From Methanolinea sp. (GTDB lineage Archaea; Halobacteriota; Methanomicrobia; Methanomicrobiales; Methanospirillaceae), in the NCBI GenBank assembly GCA_029907345.1, contig JARYMB010000008.1, positions 38,741 through 81,102 of the forward strand: a stretch of 42,362 nt of DNA, read 5' to 3'. The translations under genes were made by a program, and so were the position numbers. The notes under the pieces were generated by a model. The model did no database searches. It saw nothing but the letters and a program-made list of their open reading frames with translations, and was not told the origin of the DNA. Below, in pieces: positions 26,133-33,372 of this stretch. How positions within the stretch are numbered: position 1 is the stretch's first letter; each line of letters begins with the position of its first letter.

Positions 26133-26294
26133 TTTCGATTTACACTACCGGCTCGTCTATTCGCAGTTTTTACCACGCGGACATACCTGCTCCGGGTGCC
26201 AATTTACCGCACTGGATGGATGAGAGCCCCGCCATTCCGGATTGCCGCTTGCGAATCACAACTTTTTTATCGGGACACCGAGAAAGGGCTTAAC

Positions 26295-26489
26295 ATGGAT
26301 TTGCAGGACCCCCGTGGATGGGTCTTTTACTACCTGATCTGTTTTGTAGCCCTGCTCTGGGTAGGTTTTCTCTCGGCCCAGGGCGTGATGATCTTTGTCA
26401 GCCTCTTTCTCACCCTCATCGTGCTCGGATTTTCTGTAATCCTCTGTGCCATGCTCATCTTCGAAATAAGGAAGGAACGGGAGGAGTAA
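26295..26489 (+). CDS. Small two-helix membrane protein
   Basis: A 64-residue protein with two hydrophobic helices (about 10-30, YYLICFVALLWVGFLSA; and 32-55, MIFVSLFLTLIVLGFSVILC) and a charged tail EIRKEREE. No family is recognised. TTTTTTAT at 26263-26270 is a TATA candidate placing the transcript start almost at the ATG, so the mRNA may be leaderless. It precedes another small membrane protein in the same direction. Confidence 0.65.
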   Translation: MDLQDPRGWVFYYLICFVALLWVGFLSAQGVMIFVSLFLTLIVLGFSVILCAMLIFEIRKEREE

Positions 26490-26571
26490 ATAGGAAAAAT
26501 CCCTGTTTTTCCGGGAAAAGGAAAAGTAATTCTTTAAGTAGTCGCACACACAACCCATCCGTGAGGGGAGC

Positions 26572-26817
26572 ATGCGGACAAGTTCGGTAACAATGCTTCT
26601 CATTGCGGTCCTGATGATTATCATCATCCTTGCCCTCATCGTGATCATCGGACTGACTGTGATGCTCAAAACGGGGGGTGCATCCAGCCATGAGGAGAGT
26701 GCGATCATGCAGTTTGTCACTTTTTCCCAGGAACAGGCAATCGGGATATTCGATGCAATCAGGCAGTGGTTTGACTACCTGATAGTCCAGATCCAGAAGA
26801 TTTCCGAGTACCTTTGA
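26572..26817 (+). CDS. Small single-pass membrane protein
   Basis: An 81-residue protein with one long hydrophobic segment (about 6-33, including VLMIIIILALIVIIGLTVML) followed by an outward or cytoplasmic amphipathic helix (EQAIGIFDAIRQWFDYLIVQ). No family is recognised. GAGGGGAG precedes the ATG at good spacing and ctttaagt (26531-26538) is a TATA candidate, which supports a real gene. Confidence 0.65.
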   Translation: MRTSSVTMLLIAVLMIIIILALIVIIGLTVMLKTGGASSHEESAIMQFVTFSQEQAIGIFDAIRQWFDYLIVQIQKISEYL

Positions 26818-26969
26818 TGAAGGATGGAACAAACGGAATCATCAAAAATAGAGGTCCTTTTTCCCTGTTTTATTCTGTCTCCGGGCGACATTGTGCACCA
26901 ACTCTAGTTTCCCGGTGTTTCTGATATCCCCCTGTAGCCATTTCCAGCCACCGGTTCCCCGTGTGATAA

Positions 26970-26977
26970 TGTTATAC
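26970..26977 (+). promoter_or_regulatory. TATA candidate for the thiol-redox gene cluster
   Basis: tgttatac lies about 50 bases before the glutaredoxin-like ATG and would give a leader of about 25 bases. Confidence 0.35.
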
Positions 26978-27025
26978 AGTCTCCCGCCGAAGCCCTGTTG
27001 CGAAAAAAACCGGAGTCATTACACC

Positions 27026-27307
27026 ATGGTACAGATGGTCAGGGTCAATGGCAGGAACAGGGGCGATATCCGCCTCTATGCACTCTCCACGTGCGGGTGG
27101 TGTGCTAAGACCAAGGAACTCCTCAATTCTCTCGGAGTGGAGTATAGCTATGTATTCGTCGATCTCCTCCCGAAGAAGGAGCTCGAGGATACTCTCCTGG
27201 AGGTAGAGAAGTTCAACCCCGCAGGGTCCTTTCCCACCCTTGTCATCAACGGGTCGAGGGTCATCGTCGGGTTCAGGGAAACAGAAATACGGGAGGCACT
27301 CCGGTGA
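27026..27307 (+). CDS. Glutaredoxin-like thiol oxidoreductase
   Basis: A 93-residue thioredoxin-fold protein with the redox motif CGWC at the start of helix 1 (LYALSTCGWCAKTKELL), a cis-proline region SFPTLVINGSRV and a closing VGFRETEIREAL. The layout is that of NrdH/glutaredoxin-like proteins, which reduce disulfides in target proteins. Its stop overlaps the start of the disulfide reductase gene by four bases (GTGA), so the two products are probably a reductase-carrier pair. ATG 27026 is favoured; MVRVNG three codons later is an alternative. Confidence 0.88.
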   Translation: MVQMVRVNGRNRGDIRLYALSTCGWCAKTKELLNSLGVEYSYVFVDLLPKKELEDTLLEVEKFNPAGSFPTLVINGSRVIVGFRETEIREALR

Positions 27308-27807
27308 GCGGTGACGAAATTCCCCGGGAACTGATCGAAGAAAAAGTCTCTGCCCTCCGGAAGGATGCAGAGTCGGGGGGGTATTTTCTCAATCCGGATG
27401 CCGGATTTGTCTGGCAACTCGCGAGGGGACTGTGCATCAACGAAAAACGATACGGGTACCCATCCTGTCCCTGCAGGCTTGCCGTGGGCAGGAGGGAGGA
27501 AGACAGGGACATCATCTGCCCCTGTGACTACCGCGACCCCGACCTCGAGGAATTCGGGGCCTGTTACTGTGCCCTCTATGTTTCGCCCTCTGTTGCACAG
27601 GGAAAGACTGCGCCCCTACCTGTTCCGGAAAGGCGCCCCACGAGGTCAGAAAGAGTATCCGTGGCAACCCGCGCCGGAAGAACGATCGACGTTCCCCTGC
27701 CCGTCTGGCGGTGCAGGGTATGCGGGTACCTTTGTGCACGCGAAACACCCCCACTCGTCTGCCCGGTCTGCAAGGCATCAAAGGACCGGTTTGAACGTTT
27801 CATGTGA
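27304..27807 (+). CDS. Ferredoxin:thioredoxin (disulfide) reductase catalytic subunit fused to rubredoxin domain
   Basis: A 167-residue protein with GTG start. Residues 1-100 match the FTR catalytic subunit: C44, SCPC (C55, C57), CPC (C72, C74) and CYC (C87, C89), which hold a [4Fe-4S] cluster beside an active-site disulfide. Residues 135-160 form a rubredoxin-like knuckle pair, CRVC (137, 140) and CPVC (153, 156), expected to bind iron. A fused enzyme of this type, ferredoxin:disulfide reductase, is known from Methanosarcina acetivorans. It should pass electrons from ferredoxin to the overlapping glutaredoxin-like protein. No FTR variable subunit is nearby, as usual in methanogens. Confidence 0.9.
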   Translation: MSGDEIPRELIEEKVSALRKDAESGGYFLNPDAGFVWQLARGLCINEKRYGYPSCPCRLAVGRREEDRDIICPCDYRDPDLEEFGACYCALYVSPSVAQGKTAPLPVPERRPTRSERVSVATRAGRTIDVPLPVWRCRVCGYLCARETPPLVCPVCKASKDRFERFM

Positions 27808-27866
27808 GGCAGAAATGGCAAAGGATGCAGATCCGGGTGCAGGAAAAAAAAAATCTCCCTTCGATC

Positions 27867-27879
27867 CCCCGACTCGGGG
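27867..27879. repeat. Short GC palindrome between FTR and Cys-rich gene
   Basis: CCCCGA-C-TCGGGG is a perfect 6-bp inverted repeat about a single base, preceded by an A10 run (27844-27853). It could be a weak hairpin or an operator; the evidence is only symmetry. Confidence 0.35.
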
Positions 27880-27923
27880 TCATGTGCACACGCTCATGTA
27901 TCCCTGCGCCAAACAGGTAGTGC

Positions 27924-28283
27924 ATGGCTGCAAAAATCGTCATCGAGATAGTGGGCCTCGCGGACTCTTCGTGTTCACCGTTTCCCTGTGACAACACCCG
28001 GAGTTGTGGTCTCTATGACTGCCACCCGACAGGAAAGCTCGTCCCGGCATTCGAAGCACTGAAAAAGGAGCTCATCAGCCAGTACGGGGATACCATAGAA
28101 ATCACGCTGACACTGATAGATAAGGAGATCCCTTCCCGTATCAGGGACATTATTGCAGAGAATTACCCGCCGATCCCGTTCGTGATCATCAACGGTAACC
28201 TTGTTCCGATGGGAAGAATTTCCCTGCCCCTGATGCAGAAAGAGATAGAAAAGAGGAGGGAAGGCCTCAGGCGACCTTCGTGA
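27924..28283 (+). CDS. Unrecognised Cys-rich thioredoxin-fold-like protein
   Basis: A 119-residue protein. Four Cys sit near the N-terminus in two pairs, C17-SPFP-C22 and C28-GLYD-C33, right after the first strand (KIVIEIVGLA) where thioredoxin-fold proteins carry their active site. A helix, a strand (TIEITLTLID) and PPIPFVIINGNLVPMG, which looks like the cis-proline strand, complete a thioredoxin-like order. I cannot name a family. It follows the FTR gene by 116 bases in the same direction and is likely another redox carrier or metal-binding partner. Its 3' end overlaps the convergent carbonic anhydrase gene by 17 bases. Confidence 0.75.
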   Translation: MAAKIVIEIVGLADSSCSPFPCDNTRSCGLYDCHPTGKLVPAFEALKKELISQYGDTIEITLTLIDKEIPSRIRDIIAENYPPIPFVIINGNLVPMGRISLPLMQKEIEKRREGLRRPS

Positions 28284-28848
28284 GTTCCCCGGTTTCCAGG
28301 TTATAATAGAGTCCATGGATCTGGATTTTCTTTTCAAGGAGCGCCTCTTTCACGATGGGGTAATTCTTCAGGTGCTCGATCTGCAGCATGATGTTCTCCT
28401 TTTCGATCATTTCTGACCGTGCCTTCCTCTCCTCGGGTGTTTTCGGGGAAGGGATGCGGGCATCAACGCGCTTCTTTGCCTCGACTGCATTGTTGAGCCA
28501 GAGGGGGATGTACACGTCCGTCGTCTCCTTGTCGAGTGCCTTGATGGCCCCGCAGTCCGAGTGACCGCATATCACGATGTCCCTGACCTTGAGATGACGG
28601 ATGGCATATTCAAGGACCGTCGCAAAGTTCCAGTCGTGCAGGGGAGCGATGTTGCCTATGTTCCGGTGTACAAACAGCGTGCCTGGCATGGCCTGGGTAA
28701 TGTGCCCGGACTGGATCCGCGAATCCGAACACCCTATCCAGAGTACAGAAGGGCTCTGTCCCTTGGTCAGTTCCCTGTAATGTTCCAGGTTTTCCCTGAA
28801 AAAACCCTCTCTGAATTTCCTGTTTCCTTCGAGGAGCTGGTCAATCAT
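28267..28848 (-). CDS. Beta-class carbonic anhydrase
   Basis: A 193-residue zinc enzyme interconverting CO2 and bicarbonate. Zinc ligands C40, H96 and C99 are present in IGCSDSRIQSG and ICGHSDCGAIKAL, along with the D42-R44 dyad. Length is normal for the bacterial-type beta class. In a CO2-reducing methanogen it would balance CO2/bicarbonate supply. It is convergent with the Cys-rich redox gene, the coding ends overlapping by 17 bases. Confidence 0.93.
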   Translation of the reverse strand: MIDQLLEGNRKFREGFFRENLEHYRELTKGQSPSVLWIGCSDSRIQSGHITQAMPGTLFVHRNIGNIAPLHDWNFATVLEYAIRHLKVRDIVICGHSDCGAIKALDKETTDVYIPLWLNNAVEAKKRVDARIPSPKTPEERKARSEMIEKENIMLQIEHLKNYPIVKEALLEKKIQIHGLYYNLETGELTKVA

Positions 28849-28938
28849 GGATAATCACCTTTTTGCGGGTGGAATGGTGGACGACTCCTGCCTTTTCATG
28901 CAAAGAAGCTGTCCCTGCAGAGGGTACCGTGCACGGAA

Positions 28939-28948
28939 GGTATAAAGG
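28939..28948 (+). promoter_or_regulatory. TATA box of DUF1624 gene
   Basis: ggtataaagg is a good archaeal TATA box, centred about 37 bases before ATG 28981. Confidence 0.6.
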
Positions 28949-28980
28949 ATTGATATTTGTTCTCCCGGGCCAACATAACG

Positions 28981-29784
28981 ATGAAGGAAATAATGGATTT
29001 TGCACTATCCTGGCAGAAGTCCGGAGAAAGGAAGGCAGTAGCATCCCCATCCGGCCGTTTTTGGGAGATCGATTTCCTGCGGGGTTCTGCTGTTGTCATG
29101 ATGGTGGTGTTCCATGCCGTGTTCGATCTCGCCTACCTCGGGATTCTCGATATCCGGGTCTCGTTTGGTCCATGGAGGTTCCTTGCGATCTGCACTGCGA
29201 CTCTTTTCCTCTTCCTTGTCGGGCTCTCCCTGACCATAAGCAGCGCAAGGGCGGGGGACGAGCTCGACAGGCGTGCGTTTCGACTCAAGTTCATCAGGAG
29301 GGGGGCGGGTATCTTCATGCTCGGTCTCCTCATAACCCTTGTCACCCTTCTCCTTGTTCCCGGGGCCCCCGTACTCTTTGGTATTCTCCACCTGATCGGA
29401 GTCTCTGTCATGCTCGCACCCCTTTACCTCCCTTATAAGAAGGCAAATCTCGTTGCCGGCCTTGCGTTGATAGCGGCGGGCGCAGCGGTGCGCACTGTCA
29501 CCGGGCCGGAATACCTGCTCTGGCTTGGTATCTATCCGGCTGCATTTTCAAGCCTCGATTACACGCCCCTTGTCCCATGGCTGGGCGTCGTGCTGATGGG
29601 TGTCTTTACGGGAAAAGTACTATACCCGGGTGGAAGGAGGAAATTCAACATTCCCGATTTCTCTTTCCCGGGCAGAAGAGAGATCTGCTTTCTGGGACGG
29701 CATTCCCTGATCATTTACCTGGTGCACCAGCCTGTGCTTCTTCTCGTCATCTTCCTCGTATGGGGACTCCCCGGAATCACGTAA
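28981..29784 (+). CDS. DUF1624 membrane protein (heparan-alpha-glucosaminide acetyltransferase-like)
   Basis: A 267-residue polytopic membrane protein. The opening motif WEIDFLRGSAVVMMVVFHAVFDL and the closing LGRHSLIIYLVHQPVL are those of DUF1624 and the wider acyltransferase-3-like group. About seven hydrophobic segments are visible. Relatives of the HGSNAT type move acetyl groups across membranes to sugars; the substrate here is unknown. I chose ATG 28981 because of the TATA box position; a TTG at 28957 would add eight residues. It is convergent with the histidine kinase gene. Confidence 0.82.
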   Translation: MKEIMDFALSWQKSGERKAVASPSGRFWEIDFLRGSAVVMMVVFHAVFDLAYLGILDIRVSFGPWRFLAICTATLFLFLVGLSLTISSARAGDELDRRAFRLKFIRRGAGIFMLGLLITLVTLLLVPGAPVLFGILHLIGVSVMLAPLYLPYKKANLVAGLALIAAGAAVRTVTGPEYLLWLGIYPAAFSSLDYTPLVPWLGVVLMGVFTGKVLYPGGRRKFNIPDFSFPGRREICFLGRHSLIIYLVHQPVLLLVIFLVWGLPGIT

Positions 29785-29855
29785 GAAGCAAAAATGTTGC
29801 AGAGGAGAGGGAAATGGGGGAGGTTCCTTTTACCAGTATCTCCCGCAGGAGAGTC

Positions 29856-31688
29856 TCACCGGCCTGAAACCTCGCGGAGGGTCATCCGGAACGAGACGCC
29901 CTTTGTATGGTCTCCCGCGACCCTGTCGGAGACCTCGATGTCACCCCCGTACCGGGAAATGAGCACCTTCACGATATAGAGTCCAAGACCCTTGCTGTGT
30001 TCTCCCGGTTCGAACCGGGCAAAACGCCCAAAGACGACCCTCTTGAGGTCATCCGGAATTCCCGGGCCGGTATCGGAAACGATGACCCTTACCTTGCCCG
30101 GTTCTGTTCTCTCTACCGCGATGGTGACTTTCACTTTCGGACCGCCGAACTTGATGCTGTTCCCGATGAGGTTTGAAAAGACCTCACCGAGCAGTTCATC
30201 TGCCCATACCTGGACAGGAAATCCAGCATACTCCAGATGAGTATCGGGATACAGGTGCATCTCTTTCCTGATGACAGCCTCTAGGTCGACAGGCTTCAGT
30301 TCGGTTCTCTTCCCATGGAGCTTCCGGATCGTTTCGACATTCCTGATGATCTCGCGGCTTTTCCTGATTCCATCGATCAACTTGGTGGCAACAACACGCG
30401 GCTCTCCGGAGAGCATCTCGAGGAGGAGATCACCGTACCAGAGGGAGGCCAGGTTTGCATTGTTGATGTCGTGCATCAGGATATCCAGGTACAGGTTTGC
30501 CTGCCTGTTGGCCTCCGCGAGTCTTTCCATGAGGTTGATCCTCGTTACTGCAGTTGCAACCTCACCGGCAACCGACTTTACCAGCTGGTCCGGAAACGCC
30601 CCGACATTTTCCTTCGAGAGGAGGAAGAGCACGCCCACATTTTCCTCTCCGCTCGCGAGGGGGACCACCATACCTGCGGGGGGCAGACCCTCCGGGATTT
30701 TTCCGTCCCCGTTCCACCGGAGAGGCATGCCTGCAGTCGTCGCATCTCTCCATGCCAGCGAGATTTCCGAGTCCGACGATTCAACAAGTTCCAGGAGTTC
30801 TGAATCCCCGTCCGTGAAAAGCGAGGGAGGCTGTCCCTCGTGGAACACATAAGCTCCACAGAGGTCCCAGCCCGTGAAATCTCTCGTGTGTGCAAGCACA
30901 GAATGCATCAGCCATCCGATGTCGGATGCAGACGATGCATCGGCAGTCACCCTGTTGATCAGTTCAAGATGGTCGTTCTTTTTCCGTATCTCTTCCTCCT
31001 GCGCTATCCTTGCAGAGATATCAATAACCATGAGAACCATCATGTGACCGGGGAGTCTCGCACCCGAGATCAGGACAGGGATTGTGGTGCCATCGGTCCT
31101 TGCAATCGATGTCTCGAACTGGGGTGCCGTCCCGTCATTCTCCAGCACCCCGAGAAAAAATTTCCTGGCAGTTTCGTCCCGCCAGAACTCCGTGAATTTT
31201 TTTCCCTGCAGGTCACGGGGATGTTCCATCAGGAGAACACTCCCGCGGGGGTTCGCTTCTTCGATGATGAGCTCTGAGCTACCATTTCTGACGACGAATA
31301 TCCCGGCTTCAGAACTGTTGAAGATCCCCCTGTATCGCGCCTCCCTGTCACGCATCTCCCCGGAGAGGGATGAAATGACCACGGCAACAGCGACAAGGAC
31401 GTAGAAACTCGCGGTCGTGACGGCAAATGTTATCTCTGTCAGGTCCGGGTACGAAAAGAGGTAGACCAAAAAGACTTCCAGGATCCCCGTGATAACCGCG
31501 AATATCACGCCCTGCCGGGGAAACCAGTATGCCGCAAGGATGATGGGAAAGTAAAAGAGGAGCGGAGTGAACACCGAGAGACCGCTTGACAGTCCCCAGG
31601 CATACGAGACGAACGCAACGAGGGTGATTGCACCAAGAATAAAAAGGCGGGCATTTGTCCTCTGGAACAGAACGGGGGGCTCCTGCAT
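29856..31688 (-). CDS. Membrane-bound PAS-GAF sensor histidine kinase
   Basis: A 610-residue kinase. About four membrane helices (12-110) are followed by a PAS domain (~118-235, RYRGIFNSSEAGIFVVRNG), a GAF-like domain (~255-400) and the kinase core. The phosphoacceptor region reads YLDILMHDINNANLASL, a HisKA variant frequent in methanogens. The ATPase domain has the N box (NLIGNSIKFGG), G1 (SDTGPGIPDDL) and G2 (GLGLYIV). It lies 111 bases after a REC-PAS-TPR gene on the same strand; the two may form a signalling pair, although the kinase has its own promoter-like TATA. The signal is unknown. Confidence 0.9.
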   Translation of the reverse strand: MQEPPVLFQRTNARLFILGAITLVAFVSYAWGLSSGLSVFTPLLFYFPIILAAYWFPRQGVIFAVITGILEVFLVYLFSYPDLTEITFAVTTASFYVLVAVAVVISSLSGEMRDREARYRGIFNSSEAGIFVVRNGSSELIIEEANPRGSVLLMEHPRDLQGKKFTEFWRDETARKFFLGVLENDGTAPQFETSIARTDGTTIPVLISGARLPGHMMVLMVIDISARIAQEEEIRKKNDHLELINRVTADASSASDIGWLMHSVLAHTRDFTGWDLCGAYVFHEGQPPSLFTDGDSELLELVESSDSEISLAWRDATTAGMPLRWNGDGKIPEGLPPAGMVVPLASGEENVGVLFLLSKENVGAFPDQLVKSVAGEVATAVTRINLMERLAEANRQANLYLDILMHDINNANLASLWYGDLLLEMLSGEPRVVATKLIDGIRKSREIIRNVETIRKLHGKRTELKPVDLEAVIRKEMHLYPDTHLEYAGFPVQVWADELLGEVFSNLIGNSIKFGGPKVKVTIAVERTEPGKVRVIVSDTGPGIPDDLKRVVFGRFARFEPGEHSKGLGLYIVKVLISRYGGDIEVSDRVAGDHTKGVSFRMTLREVSGR

Positions 31689-31712
31689 CCTGGCACCACT
31701 CTATATCTACAT

Positions 31713-31727
31713 TGTTTATTTTTTAAA
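31713..31727 (-). promoter_or_regulatory. TATA box of histidine kinase gene
   Basis: The minus strand reads TTTAAAAAATAAACA about 25-40 bases before the ATG; the surrounding 40 bases are strongly A/T-rich compared with the genome. Confidence 0.5.
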
Positions 31728-31799
31728 TCATTTAAAACATAGGTGAAAAAACCGGGAGTAAGGAAGACCATGGGGAAGACCAAAGGTTACGCCTTTCTC

Positions 31800-33152
31800 C
31801 TACCGGCTGAGTTTCCGTGGATCTGTCCGGAGAATAGTCTGGGCCTTGTCAAATGAACGCCTTGCCTCCTCGAACTTACCCAGTTCCTTGAGGCAGACTC
31901 CCCTGTAATTCCATGCGTTCACGTTGTCAGGTTCCTTCTGGAGCACGATGTCAAAACATTCAATCGCTTTTCCGTAGAGTGAATAGTCTCCCGTCTCTCT
32001 TCCAAGTCTCTCGAGAGTCTCTCCCTTGGCGTAATACGTCGCAGGGACCCTGCCACCGAGGTCAATGGCCCTGTCAAAGCACTGGAGCGCCTCTTCATAC
32101 CTCCCCAGTTCCTTGAGGCATATCCCCTTCTCTCTCCATGCCTCCATGTGGGCCGGGTCCATCTCGATAACGCGGTCAAAACACTCTATGGCATCAATGA
32201 AGCGGCCCTGCTTGTAGTAGAGGTCAACACCTCTCTTGAACCAGCTTGCGGTCGATTTCCCAAATATCCTGTCAAAGAGCCCGATCTCCTTTTCCCTTGC
32301 GATCTCAGCCTGCTGCTTCTCTGTAATCTCCCGGATATCCGTGATATCGCGGACGGATTCGATCGCCCCGATAAGTGTGCCTTTCCGGTCCAGTATCAGG
32401 GTCGCCCTCGACCAGAGGACTGCATGACGACCCCGGAGAATCGCTTCCGGGTTTTCGGCGGTGAGTGAATTCCCGTCCCTCTGGATATTCTGGTACGACA
32501 GGGCCCTGATGTCAGCCTCCGGACTGTTGAGGAGGTTGACAAGGAGGGGCCGCTTCTTTCCATAGAAAGGAACTGCATATTCGAAATTACCTTTTCCGAT
32601 CATCTCTGCGGCAGGGATGCCTGTAAGGTCTTCCATCGCCCTGTTCCAGGAGACGACGCGTCCCTCGCGGTCTATGGCAAACGTCGCATCGGGAAGGTGG
32701 TTGATGATATCAACCATCTGCCGGTCGGCACTGTGAAGCGACTCTTCAGCGGCGCGGCGGCTGATGGCCTGGCGGATCATCCGATCGAGTTCGGCGAACT
32801 GGGCTTTGGGGTCCTGCCCCTTCGAGAGGTAGAAATCGGCCCTGTTGTTGAGGGCCTCCACGACGACATGCTCCCTCCCTTTTCCTGTGAAGATGATAAA
32901 CGGCGTAAAGTCCCCCTCGGCCCGGAGGATCTTGAGGAGAACGATACCGTCCATCAGGGGCATCTCGTAATCGCAGACAATGGCGTCGAAGCTCCGGGCT
33001 TTCAGAATCTCGAGGGCTTCGACGGCAGATCGGCACGTCTCGACCCGGAGCTCTCCCGACCGTTCCAGGAATAGTTTCGTGATCTCGAGCAGGGCTGGTT
33101 CATCGTCTACGAAGAGGACCGAGATCTTTCCGTTCCCGTGAGCCGCCGCCAT
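31800..33152 (-). CDS. Response regulator with REC, PAS and TPR domains
   Basis: A 450-residue protein lacking any DNA-binding domain. The receiver domain (~10-130) has the acidic pair D16/D17, phosphoacceptor D61 in VCDYEMP, and the conserved Lys in FYLSKG. A PAS domain (~145-270, INHLPDATFAIDREGRVVSWN) is followed by a short coil and four TPR units (~305-445), with repeats such as AWREKGICLKELGRYEEA. Such output modules suggest protein-protein signalling rather than transcription control. GAGG lies just before the ATG, and a TTAAGTA element (around 33184) is a TATA candidate. The histidine kinase gene follows on the same strand. Confidence 0.9.
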   Translation of the reverse strand: MAAAHGNGKISVLFVDDEPALLEITKLFLERSGELRVETCRSAVEALEILKARSFDAIVCDYEMPLMDGIVLLKILRAEGDFTPFIIFTGKGREHVVVEALNNRADFYLSKGQDPKAQFAELDRMIRQAISRRAAEESLHSADRQMVDIINHLPDATFAIDREGRVVSWNRAMEDLTGIPAAEMIGKGNFEYAVPFYGKKRPLLVNLLNSPEADIRALSYQNIQRDGNSLTAENPEAILRGRHAVLWSRATLILDRKGTLIGAIESVRDITDIREITEKQQAEIAREKEIGLFDRIFGKSTASWFKRGVDLYYKQGRFIDAIECFDRVIEMDPAHMEAWREKGICLKELGRYEEALQCFDRAIDLGGRVPATYYAKGETLERLGRETGDYSLYGKAIECFDIVLQKEPDNVNAWNYRGVCLKELGKFEEARRSFDKAQTILRTDPRKLSR

Positions 33153-33372
33153 TTCCTCAAGAGATTATCTCTGCTGTTGTACTTAACCCTTTCATCATCG
33201 GAAAAAGGGAGAAACGACAGTAAAAAGGGAGGCAGGGGGAATGTTTGAATAGCACTCTTTGCACTCCTGCCCCGTTGCACGGAGTCCAACGCATATCTGT
33301 GACGCCTTTGTAATACAACATTACCCTTTCCATTTTCCTGAAAGGAAGGCGGGGTCAAATAAGGCGGGCATA
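33153..33372. other. Intergenic region between adenine deaminase end and regulator start
   Basis: About 220 bases; the left-hand 30-40 hold the likely regulator promoter (TTAAGTA on the minus strand near 33184). In the rest I see no frame, RNA or clear repeat. Confidence 0.4.
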
